Source of the DNA: UBA1181 sp045226255
GTDB lineage: Bacteria; Bacteroidota; Bacteroidia; Bacteroidales; Paludibacteraceae
Assembly (NCBI GenBank): GCA_045226255.1
Contig: JBGVCG010000027.1
Span: forward strand, 1 to 10,737
Length of the DNA: 10,737 bases
Direction of reading: 5' to 3'
The notes below the pieces were generated by a model. It did not search any database. It had not been told where the DNA came from and was given only the letters and a program-made list of their open reading frames with translations. The position numbers were made by a program, and so were the translations under genes. Every line of letters begins with the position of its first letter. Positions within the stretch are counted from its first letter, which is position 1. This document shows positions 1-5,962 of this stretch, piece by piece.

Positions 1-1
1 C

Positions 2-124
2 AAGAAGAGTATCCTCAACAGCACTCTCACGGAGAAGGTCATCCCTATCTGCGTGGGCATGAAGGTGGGTGTCACTCTGCCTCTCAAGAAGGGCGGAAAA
101 CGTTCCAGCTTCGACGGTTTCTAA
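2..124 (+). CDS. C-terminal fragment of an unidentified protein
   Basis: The last 40 codons of a gene that begins left of the window are open in frame 2 and end at TAA 122-124. The visible peptide contains the alternating stretch VGMKVGVTLPLKK, which looks like an amphipathic beta strand, then a basic linker, and ends in Phe. A C-terminal strand with a terminal Phe would fit an outer-membrane beta-barrel protein, but this rests on shape alone. A strong hairpin seven bases after the stop supports this as a true gene end. I do not recognise the family. Confidence 0.6.
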   Translation, partial: KKSILNSTLTEKVIPICVGMKVGVTLPLKKGGKRSSFDGF

Positions 125-130
125 CGAGTC

Positions 131-161
131 GTCACGGCGGGTTTTCAGAACCCGCCGTGAC
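131..161 (+). terminator. Hairpin terminator after the fragment gene
   Basis: A perfect 13-bp inverted repeat (GTCACGGCGGGTT at 131-143, its complement at 149-161) with a 5-nt loop lies just after the stop at 124. The following sequence, AATTAAAG, has no U-tract, so it may work as a strong hairpin rather than a classical intrinsic terminator. It separates the leftmost gene from the lipoprotein gene. Confidence 0.7.
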
Positions 162-229
162 AATTAAAGAAGACGAAAGACTTGCATTTGTCGGTTATTT
201 TTCGGATATTCGAATAATTCAACCAACCA

Positions 230-715
230 ATGCAAAAGAACCGTATGCGTAATTTCAGAACCATTGTCCACAACATACTGACATTCATCTTCTCCCTGTT
301 CGGGTTAAACTCCTGCATTCACATGGCATATGGTTGCCCCCATACCAATTTCAGAATCGTAGGACAGGTGATGGACGAAGGAAAACAGCCCATCAAAGAG
401 GTGAAGGTCTATGACTGCACATTGTCCAACGACTACTCCAAAGACAAACACTCCGCAATCGATATAACCTACGACCAGTATCATTTCCGTAAAATTTCCG
501 ACTCGACAACAACGAACTTGAAAGGAAGCTACGACGTGTCTGTAAACTTCTATGGATGCGAAAAGGAGATTTTTCTTCTTCGATTCAACCACCCCGAGTA
601 TGAACAGAAGGATACGCTGGTGTCATTCAATCGCACAAATGAAGGCGGGGAAATGAAAAAGATCATCAACGTCTCCCTGAAGAAAAAAACAGAGAAACCC
701 ACTGAATTGCCCTGA
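230..715 (+). CDS. Small lipoprotein, radical SAM-associated-lipoprotein-like
   Basis: The 161-residue protein has a basic N terminus, a hydrophobic segment at about 11-25 and a lipobox-like LNSC with Cys29, so it is probably lipid-anchored in the envelope. After the Cys comes AYGCP (33-37) and then FRIVGQVMDEGKQPIKEVKVY (41-61), the first strands of a carboxypeptidase-regulatory-like Ig/transthyretin fold; the rest to about 150 is beta-rich. The short lipoprotein with a YGxP motif followed by a 'V.G.V.D..G.PI..V.V' strand pair resembles the Bacteroidetes family named 'radical SAM-associated putative lipoprotein'. That assignment is from memory of the family pattern. No radical SAM gene is adjacent: upstream is a terminated unrelated fragment and downstream an alcohol dehydrogenase. 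The start may be ATG 230 or ATG 245; the second still leaves a complete signal peptide. Substrate and role are unknown. Confidence 0.75.
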   Translation: MQKNRMRNFRTIVHNILTFIFSLFGLNSCIHMAYGCPHTNFRIVGQVMDEGKQPIKEVKVYDCTLSNDYSKDKHSAIDITYDQYHFRKISDSTTTNLKGSYDVSVNFYGCEKEIFLLRFNHPEYEQKDTLVSFNRTNEGGEMKKIINVSLKKKTEKPTELP

Positions 716-770
716 ACAAAGCAAACATTGTTCGGTCAAACGAGAGGAAACACCCCACAACCATTGATTC

Positions 771-800
771 CCAAGAGAATTTTTTCCAAGGAGAATTTTA
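771..800 (+). repeat. 15-bp near-perfect tandem duplication
   Basis: CCAAGAGAATTTTTT (771-785) is followed directly by CCAAGGAGAATTTTA (786-800). It lies in the 192-bp gap between the lipoprotein and the dehydrogenase, 36 bp upstream of the putative -7 box. It may be chance slippage in A+T-rich DNA or an operator; nothing more can be seen. Confidence 0.4.
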
Positions 801-835
801 CATCTCACATATCACCAAAAACACACAAAACGTGC

Positions 836-843
836 TATCTTTG
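836..843 (+). promoter_or_regulatory. Putative -7 box for the alcohol dehydrogenase
   Basis: TATCTTTG matches the Bacteroidetes -7 consensus TAnnTTTG exactly. No TTTG-like -33 element is found 19-21 bp upstream, so the assignment rests on one half-site. It would give a leader of about 60 nt before ATG 908. That leader is A+T-rich and has no clear Shine-Dalgarno, which is normal for this phylum. Confidence 0.5.
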
Positions 844-907
844 CATAGAGTGGCATATGAATGACCCCGCCACGTTTTATTTTCAATTTATAATCAATAT
901 TTAAAGT

Positions 908-2062
908 ATGGATAATTTTTCTTTTCAATGCGCTACGAAATACTGTTTCGGAAGAGACCAGCGCAAGACGACAGGTGCCCGCATCAAACCATTCGCCAAC
1001 AAGGTTCTGCTTGTCTATGGCGGCGGAAGCATCAAGCGCAACGGTGTATATGATGATGTGACAAAATCGTTGAAGGAAGAGGGAATCTCCTTCGTGGAGC
1101 TCTCCGGCATACAGGCCAACCCTACCTACGAGAAGGTGTTGGAAGGCATTGAGATAGCCAAGAAAGAACAGGTTCAGCTCATCCTAGCCGTTGGCGGAGG
1201 TAGCGTCATCGACACCTCCAAGGCGATCGCCATGGGCTACTACGAAGCAGACGTGTGGTCATTCTACGAGCGGGGCGGAGAGGTCAGCAACGCGCTACCG
1301 ATCGCTACCGTGCTCACCATCCCGGCTGCGGGCAGCGAGGTGAGCCCAGACACGGTGATCTCCTACAAGGGAAGGAAGTTAGGCTACAGTAGCCAGAAGA
1401 TCCGTCCTGTGGTGAGCGTCGTCGACCCTGTCATCTTCTTCACCCTGCCTAAGAACCAAATCGCATACGGTGTCTGCGACATGATGAGCCACATCTTCGA
1501 GCGCTACTTCACGCAGACCAACCACACGGAACTGATCGACTCGCTCTGCGAAGCGACGCTCAAGACCATCATGCGCAACGCTTACCTCCTGATAAAGAAT
1601 CCGCAAGACTACGAGGCTTGGTCGGAGGTCTCCTTAGCCAGCTCTGTCGCCCACAACGGATTCCTCGGTTGCGGCCGTATCCAAGACTGGGGCTGCCACG
1701 ACATGGAGCACGAACTGAGCGCGCAGGACTGCAAGGTTCCTCACGGTGCTGGCTTGGCGGTCCTCACGCCTAACTGGATGAGGCACGTCTACAAGGAGAA
1801 CCCGAAGATGTTCTACCAGTTCGCCGTCAACGTGATGGGCATCAAGGCTGACCGCGACGAGGAGAAGACCATCCACCGAGGCATAGACAAGCTCCGCGCC
1901 TTCTTCACCGCCATCGGACTGCCTGCCACACTCACTGAACTGGGCTTGGGCGAAGAGGTGCTGGAAACGATGGCGCAGAAATGCGTCGGCAACGGCCACG
2001 TCGGTAACTTCAAGCCATTGTTCAAGGAGGATGTGCTGGAGATTTACAGAAAGAGCCTATGA
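908..2062 (+). CDS. Iron-containing alcohol dehydrogenase, YqhD/BDH type
   Basis: A complete 384-residue group III metal-dependent alcohol dehydrogenase, normal in length. The N-terminal dinucleotide-binding half carries GGGS (38-41), which in YqhD-type enzymes contacts NADP(H), NPTYEKV (71-77) and the family signature VGGGSVIDTSKAIA (95-108). The C-terminal helical half carries the likely metal ligands: Asp191 and His195 in CDMMSHIFE, His264 in the GCHDMEHEL segment and His279 in VPHGAG. Members reduce aldehydes to alcohols in the cytoplasm with NADPH; YqhD of E. coli acts on a broad range of short aldehydes, and butanol dehydrogenases of this clade serve fermentation. Substrate cannot be read from the sequence. 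The start at ATG 908 places the conserved 'FxxxTKYxFG' opening at the N terminus, as in homologues. The next gene begins 40 bp downstream on the same strand, so cotranscription is possible but unproven. Confidence 0.93.
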   Translation: MDNFSFQCATKYCFGRDQRKTTGARIKPFANKVLLVYGGGSIKRNGVYDDVTKSLKEEGISFVELSGIQANPTYEKVLEGIEIAKKEQVQLILAVGGGSVIDTSKAIAMGYYEADVWSFYERGGEVSNALPIATVLTIPAAGSEVSPDTVISYKGRKLGYSSQKIRPVVSVVDPVIFFTLPKNQIAYGVCDMMSHIFERYFTQTNHTELIDSLCEATLKTIMRNAYLLIKNPQDYEAWSEVSLASSVAHNGFLGCGRIQDWGCHDMEHELSAQDCKVPHGAGLAVLTPNWMRHVYKENPKMFYQFAVNVMGIKADRDEEKTIHRGIDKLRAFFTAIGLPATLTELGLGEEVLETMAQKCVGNGHVGNFKPLFKEDVLEIYRKSL

Positions 2063-2064
2063 TA

Positions 2065-2088
2065 ATTATGAATTAAGAATTTTGAATT
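2065..2088. repeat. AATTAAGAATT-type intergenic motif, copy 1
   Basis: The gap after the dehydrogenase contains AATTATGAATTAAGAATT and then TTGAATT, an A+T-rich degenerate repeat of the unit GAATTA. A closely similar stretch, ATTATAAATTAAGAATTA, follows the permease gene near 3863. These look like one family of short intergenic motifs. Confidence 0.4.
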
Positions 2089-2102
2089 AGGGTTGGGGGA
2101 TT

Positions 2103-2984
2103 ATGTTAGATATGGATGTGAATATTAAAACGATCTGGAAGAAGGATGCCAAACGGATTCTTTTCGTTGTCCTGTCCGCCTTGCTGATGTCCGCCAACAT
2201 ACGTACATTTGTTCAAGCCGGGGAGCTATATCCAGGTGGCGCAACCGGCTTGACCATTTTGATATTGAGGGCATGTGAGATGTTCTTCAATATCAAACTC
2301 CCCTACACCATCGTCAACGTCATCATCAATGCGACACCCGTCTACATCGGGTTCAGGTTCATCGGGAAGAGGTTCACGCTCTACTCCTGCCTGATGATAT
2401 TGTTGACAGGCATATTCACTGACTTACTACCCTCTTACACAATCACCTACGACACGCTGCTGATCAGTATATTCGGAGGCATCATCAATGGTGTCGCGAT
2501 CAGTCTCTGCCTATTCGTGAACGCCACGTCCGGAGGTACGGATTTCATCGCGATATACCTCTCGGAGAAGCGGCACAGGGACGCATGGAACATTGTCTTG
2601 GGCGTGAACATCATCATCCTCTCCGCCGCCGGACTGCTCTTCGGATGGGACAAGGCGCTCTATTCGATCATCTTCCAATTCGCGTCAACACAGATTCTGC
2701 ACACGCTCTACAAGAAGTACCAACAAGCAACTTTGCTGATCGTCACGACCCATCCCGACGAGGTGTGTGAGATCATCGCCAGACTGACCGAACACACTGC
2801 CACACTGATACCTTCGGAGGGCGCCTACGAACATTCGCCCCGCACGATCGTCTACTCCGTGGTCTCCCAAGAAGAGTATCCGAAAATCAACAAGGAGGTG
2901 AGAAAAATCGATCCGGACGCTTTCATCAATACGATACAAACAGAAAAACTATTAGGGAATTTCTACCAACGTCCGACGGAATAG
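2103..2984 (+). CDS. YitT family membrane protein with DUF2179 domain
   Basis: A 293-residue protein of usual family length. Residues about 17-195 form the YitT/DUF161 membrane region, with hydrophobic segments near 19-35, 68-85, 94-110, 117-138 and 162-181. Two similar glycine motifs, PGGATGLT (44-51) and TSGGTDFIA (142-150), mark the internal duplication typical of the family. Residues about 210-288 form the cytosolic DUF2179 domain, with YSVVSQEEYPKINKEV and the DPDAFINTIQTEKLLG ending characteristic of it. Function is not established for the family; transport is often supposed. ATG 2103 is preceded by GGGGGATT, an unusually good ribosome-binding sequence for this window; ATG 2112 is an alternative. 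It follows the dehydrogenase by 40 bp, so the two may be cotranscribed, though the A+T-rich motif between them leaves room for a separate promoter. Confidence 0.9.
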   Translation: MLDMDVNIKTIWKKDAKRILFVVLSALLMSANIRTFVQAGELYPGGATGLTILILRACEMFFNIKLPYTIVNVIINATPVYIGFRFIGKRFTLYSCLMILLTGIFTDLLPSYTITYDTLLISIFGGIINGVAISLCLFVNATSGGTDFIAIYLSEKRHRDAWNIVLGVNIIILSAAGLLFGWDKALYSIIFQFASTQILHTLYKKYQQATLLIVTTHPDEVCEIIARLTEHTATLIPSEGAYEHSPRTIVYSVVSQEEYPKINKEVRKIDPDAFINTIQTEKLLGNFYQRPTE

Positions 2985-3012
2985 GCAGTATTAGGGCTAT
3001 CTGTCCACGGGA

Positions 3013-3062
3013 TATTTACATGTGTTTATTTACGATTTAGCTATTTACAACTTACTATTTAG
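3013..3062. repeat. Four phased TATTTAC units upstream of the permease
   Basis: TATTTAC occurs at 3013-3019, 3027-3033 and 3042-3048, with a fourth TATTTAG at 3056-3062. The spacings are 14, 15 and 14 bp. The array ends at the putative -33 position of the permease promoter. It may be a regulator binding array or only low-complexity intergenic DNA. Confidence 0.5.
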
Positions 3063-3089
3063 CCAGTTATTATTCATTTTGTATCTTCG
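3058..3089 (+). promoter_or_regulatory. Putative promoter of the TSUP permease
   Basis: TATCTTCG (3082-3089) fits the -7 box TAnnTTCG/TAnnTTTG of Bacteroidetes, and TTTA (3058-3061) lies exactly 20 bp upstream as a one-mismatch -33 box. Transcription would start at about 3095, which is downstream of the GTG at 3092. This favours ATG 3110 as the start codon. Confidence 0.6.
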
Positions 3090-3109
3090 CGGTGAAATTT
3101 GTAAGCGGT

Positions 3110-3856
3110 ATGGAGTTCTCACTGTTTCTGATCGTTGCACTATTCAGTCTGGCCATGATGGCCGCCTTCGTGCAGCGGGTGTGCGGGTTCGGGTTCGGCA
3201 TCTTCATCATGACGATGCTCCCCTATCTGATGCCCTCCTATGGCGAGGCCGTCACGCTATCCGGCATGCTCTCCGCCACACAGTCCGTCTTCATCCTCTC
3301 CAGAGCCTATAAGTACGTGGCGTGGAAGCGGATGATCCCCATCCTGCTCACCTTCCTGGTCGTCTCCTTCGTCGCCATCCAATACGTCGCGACCTTAGCG
3401 GACAATTCCCTGAAGATATTGTTGGGCATCATGCTGATCGTCATGAGCCTCTATTTCCTCTTTGTCAGCCAGCACATACAGGTTCGTCCGTCGGTACCTC
3501 TTCAGATTTCAATGGGAAGCCTCAGCGGTGTGATGGGCGGATTCTTCGGCATGCAGGGTCCACCGGCGGTACTCTACTTCCTCGCTTCGGAGAAGGACAA
3601 GGAACATTACCTCGCCATGGCGCAAATCTACTTCTTCATCGGCAACGTGGCGATGACGCTCTTCCGCGCCGGCAACGGGCTCTTCACCCATGAGGTGCGC
3701 ATCAGCTGGATCTATGCGGTAGCTGGTGTGGCGGCAGGTACTTACTTGGGCAAATTGGTGTTCGAGCGCATATCGATCGAGACATTGCGCAAAATCGTCT
3801 ATGTATACATGGCTATCAGTGGGGTGATCGCAATTGTGGGAGCAGTGGGAAAATGA
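3110..3856 (+). CDS. TSUP (TauE/SafE) family permease
   Basis: The protein has 248 residues from ATG 3110 (254 if GTG 3092 were used). I chose 3110 because a good -7 box ends at 3089, so GTG 3092 would probably lie outside the transcript. It is an integral inner-membrane protein of about 7-8 hydrophobic segments in two related halves. The first half holds QRVCGFGFGIF near the N terminus and the second half holds SGVMGGFFGMQGPPAVLYF, the repeated glycine/proline motif typical of the TauE/SafE (DUF81) superfamily. Family members move sulfite, sulfoacetate, sulfonates or related organic anions, but the substrate here cannot be told from sequence. No sulfur-metabolism gene is adjacent. The gene ends convergent to the kinase-like gene, 74 bp away. 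Confidence 0.9.
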   Translation: MEFSLFLIVALFSLAMMAAFVQRVCGFGFGIFIMTMLPYLMPSYGEAVTLSGMLSATQSVFILSRAYKYVAWKRMIPILLTFLVVSFVAIQYVATLADNSLKILLGIMLIVMSLYFLFVSQHIQVRPSVPLQISMGSLSGVMGGFFGMQGPPAVLYFLASEKDKEHYLAMAQIYFFIGNVAMTLFRAGNGLFTHEVRISWIYAVAGVAAGTYLGKLVFERISIETLRKIVYVYMAISGVIAIVGAVGK

Positions 3857-3862
3857 TGGTTG

Positions 3863-3880
3863 ATTATAAATTAAGAATTA
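3863..3880. repeat. AATTAAGAATT-type intergenic motif, copy 2
   Basis: ATTATAAATTAAGAATTA follows the permease stop codon and closely resembles the motif at 2065-2088, which also follows a stop codon. It is A+T-rich and of unknown role. Confidence 0.4.
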
Positions 3881-3900
3881 GTTTGATGGTTCGAATAGAT

Positions 3901-3943
3901 AAAAAAAGAGCCTGAAGCATCAATGACTTGTCATTCAACAAAT
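3901..3943 (-). terminator. Possible terminator of the kinase-like gene
   Basis: Read on the minus strand, the end of the gene contains AATGACAAGTCATT, a short hairpin overlapping the stop codon, and some 17 bases later a run of seven T (3907-3901). The stem is weak and distant from the T-run, so the call is tentative. Confidence 0.3.
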
Positions 3944-4746
3944 TTAACCTCCGTCGTCAACACACGAATACCTCCACAACGCAATTCAGGTGTATTGATA
4001 CGCACATCACAATCGACCACAAATATATTACCTTCCTTTGAAAGAATCACATTTTCATCATGAAGATCACTCAAATATATGTTGGGGGTGGCAAAGGTCC
4101 AATTCCTTGGGTTAACCAATTTAAAACCTATTTTTTGGGCGAACTCAGAAATTTGACCATCACTCATTTGTTTCCCTTGCACATATGGCTGACCAACAAC
4201 AATCTGCCATTCCCCACTCTGTTTCCTTCCAAATCCCAACACCGACATACTCGTTTCAGGGAATAAACTATTGTGAAGGCAGACACGGTCTAAAGCTAAT
4301 ATGGGCTGAATATAATAGTCCAGCCCTATCGTCTTCAACAAATCATTGCCATATTTATAGACAAGAGCTTCACCTCCTTCCGCAATATTTTCCCCCAAAC
4401 ATTTTCCAAAGAAGATATCCGTATCATCATACCAACAACCAGCCTTCCGTGACCAAGACTCAATTATCGCTTCTTGCGCCTTTCCTCGTTCGCACTCTTC
4501 TTGGTAGTCGAATGGTTTCTGAACTCCTCTATTTGCTGCAGCATCTGCTCCCGCGAGTAGGGTTGCAATGACATTCGTTGGACCTCCCGCTGAGCAGCCA
4601 TGCTGTTCTGCCGGTGAAAATCGTTGATATACAAGTTTGCCACTAATGAACTGTTCCGCATAACACTCCAATTTATAAAGACCCTTAGGCGAAAAATCTC
4701 CGTCTATGATAGAAATAATATCGTTCCAAAAGTCTTTGCTGTCCAT
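3931..4746 (-). CDS. Kinase-like protein of the polyvalent-protein type
   Basis: The 271-residue protein has two parts. Residues about 23-115 (LYKLECYAEQFISGKL, RFSPAEQHGCSAGG, then an Ala-rich helix and GKAQEAIIESWSRKAGCW) resemble a module that precedes kinase-like domains in proteins of Bacteroidetes mobile elements. Residues about 118-255 look like a degenerate kinase fold: a short Gly-containing strand IAEGGEALVYK ending at Lys131, a hinge-like VVGQPYV (183-189), a catalytic-loop motif LSDLHDENVI with Asp227 and Asn232, and VVDCD (243-247) in the place of the metal-binding DFG-type Asp. This is the aminoglycoside-phosphotransferase/polyvalent-kinase style rather than a classical Ser/Thr kinase; target and activity are unknown. 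Composition differs from its neighbours: I count 23 G+C of 60 at 4381-4440 against 43 of 60 at 5461-5520 in the CDF gene, which suggests horizontal acquisition. It stands alone on the minus strand, convergent with the permease and divergent from the CDF gene. Confidence 0.75.
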   Translation of the reverse strand: MDSKDFWNDIISIIDGDFSPKGLYKLECYAEQFISGKLVYQRFSPAEQHGCSAGGPTNVIATLLAGADAAANRGVQKPFDYQEECERGKAQEAIIESWSRKAGCWYDDTDIFFGKCLGENIAEGGEALVYKYGNDLLKTIGLDYYIQPILALDRVCLHNSLFPETSMSVLGFGRKQSGEWQIVVGQPYVQGKQMSDGQISEFAQKIGFKLVNPRNWTFATPNIYLSDLHDENVILSKEGNIFVVDCDVRINTPELRCGGIRVLTTEVKFVE

Positions 4747-4776
4747 AAATCACTTAACCCAACCAATGTGGATATA

Positions 4777-4784
4777 CAAAAATA
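4777..4784 (-). promoter_or_regulatory. Putative -7 box of the kinase-like gene
   Basis: On the minus strand this reads TATTTTTG, an exact TAnnTTTG match 30 bp upstream of the start codon at 4746. The best -33 candidate is TCTG at 4807-4804 with a 19-bp spacer, one mismatch from TTTG. Confidence 0.5.
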
Positions 4785-4906
4785 AGCAATTCTGTTCAAT
4801 TATCAGAATCATTTTCTGGCAAAGGATTTATATTTTCTTACAGAGAAACGAAGAGTACGGAGGTAATGTATATTTCTTGATCGATCAATAAAAACAACAC
4901 GCAAAC

Positions 4907-4938
4907 TGTGATATTTCCACCCCGAATGCTTAAATTTG
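4907..4938 (+). promoter_or_regulatory. Putative promoter of the CDF transporter
   Basis: TAAATTTG (4931-4938) matches the Bacteroidetes -7 box exactly, and TGTG (4907-4910) lies 20 bp upstream as a one-mismatch -33 box. The leader would be about 30 nt and contains AAAGGA (4945-4950) upstream of ATG 4973. The rest of the 226-bp divergent gap holds only the promoter of the kinase-like gene and A+T-rich sequence. Confidence 0.6.
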
Positions 4939-4972
4939 TAATAACACTAACCTTAAAGGAACGATTAGCAAC

Positions 4973-5884
4973 ATGGAAGAACCGGTTCAAGGTACCAGGG
5001 AGAGGAAGATCACAAGGGTCACCCTGCTTGGTTCGTTTGTCAATGTATTACTAACCATAGCCAAAATCATAGCCGGCATACTGGGTCACAGTGCGGCCAT
5101 GATAGCGGATGGCATCCACTCGTTGTCCGACCTCATATCGGACATCGTGGTGCTCATCTGTGTCCGCATATCCTCCAAGGGGAAGGATAAGGACCACAAA
5201 TACGGCCATGGGAAATACGAGACCATGGCTACCCTATTCGTCAGCCTCATGCTGATCTTCGTGGCGGCGAAGATGTGCCTGACGGGTCTGAGCGCCATCA
5301 TAGGCGTGGTGCAAGGCAAAGTGATCGAGGTGCCCCACACCATCGCTCTCTGGGCGGCGATCGCCTCCATCATCGCCAAGGAACTGCTCTTCCGATACAC
5401 GGCAAAGGTGGGGCGGGATGTCTCCAGCCCCGTCGTCATAGCGAACGCTTGGCACCATAGGACGGACGCCCTCTCCTCCATCGGCTCCGCCCTCGGCATC
5501 GGTGGCGCCATCCTCTTGGGCGACGAGTGGGTGATACTCGACCCGATCGTCTGTTGCGGCATCAGCATCGCCATCTTCGTCTCCGCCATACAAATGGGCA
5601 TCCCTTCCCTCAAGGAACTGCTGGAAGTGGCTCTGCCGCAGGAAATGGAGGAGGAGATGATCGCCATCGCCTCACAGGTGGAGGGCGTGGAGAGCATACA
5701 CGACCTAAAGACACGCCGCAACGGCACCAGCATCATCGTGGACGCACACGTCGTCGTATCGCCCGACATGACCATCGTGGAGGCGCATAACATCTCCACA
5801 GAGGTGGAACGTAGCCTGCGGGAGAAGTATGGGCAGGAGATCCAAACCTCCATCCATGTGGAGCCGGACGAGGACTCTGAATAA
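4973..5884 (+). CDS. Cation diffusion facilitator (CDF) metal efflux protein
   Basis: A complete 303-residue CDF transporter, which as a family exports divalent metal ions (Zn, Fe, Cd, Co or Mn) from the cytoplasm in exchange for protons. The membrane domain spans about 14-212. Transmembrane helix 2 carries ADGIHSLSD with Asp46, His49 and Asp53, followed by the loop motif HKYGHGKYE (75-83). Helix 5 carries NAWHHRTDALSS with His161 and Asp165. The His49/Asp53 and His161/Asp165 pairs are in the positions of the tetrahedral transport site, an arrangement usual for Zn-type members. Residues about 213-303 form the cytosolic ferredoxin-like dimerisation domain, with HDLKTRRNG, VDAHVVV and SIHVEP near the end. 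Metal specificity is not certain. No metal regulator is adjacent. The gene is G+C-rich, unlike the neighbouring kinase-like gene, and converges on purL. Confidence 0.93.
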   Translation: MEEPVQGTRERKITRVTLLGSFVNVLLTIAKIIAGILGHSAAMIADGIHSLSDLISDIVVLICVRISSKGKDKDHKYGHGKYETMATLFVSLMLIFVAAKMCLTGLSAIIGVVQGKVIEVPHTIALWAAIASIIAKELLFRYTAKVGRDVSSPVVIANAWHHRTDALSSIGSALGIGGAILLGDEWVILDPIVCCGISIAIFVSAIQMGIPSLKELLEVALPQEMEEEMIAIASQVEGVESIHDLKTRRNGTSIIVDAHVVVSPDMTIVEAHNISTEVERSLREKYGQEIQTSIHVEPDEDSE

Positions 5885-5907
5885 ATCACCTAATCACCCC
5901 TGAACAT

Positions 5908-5938
5908 AAAAAAAGAAGCGTGCCCGCTAAGGCACGCT
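5908..5938 (-). terminator. Intrinsic terminator of purL
   Basis: An 8-bp perfect stem (AGCGTGCC at 5917-5924, complement at 5931-5938) with a 6-nt loop is flanked on its left by a run of seven A at 5908-5914. On the minus strand this gives a hairpin followed by CTTCTTTTTTT, a classical intrinsic terminator about 25 nt after the purL stop. It may also stop the convergent CDF transcript, but that side has no T-run. Confidence 0.85.
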
Positions 5939-5962
5939 CCCCTATCTAGTTTGCTCGAAGCA

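Noticed and set aside
5086..5889. A 267-codon minus-strand frame opposite the CDF transporter gene.
   Set aside because: It is antisense to a well-supported transporter and its Met/Ser/Thr-rich translation has no domain. It is a shadow frame.
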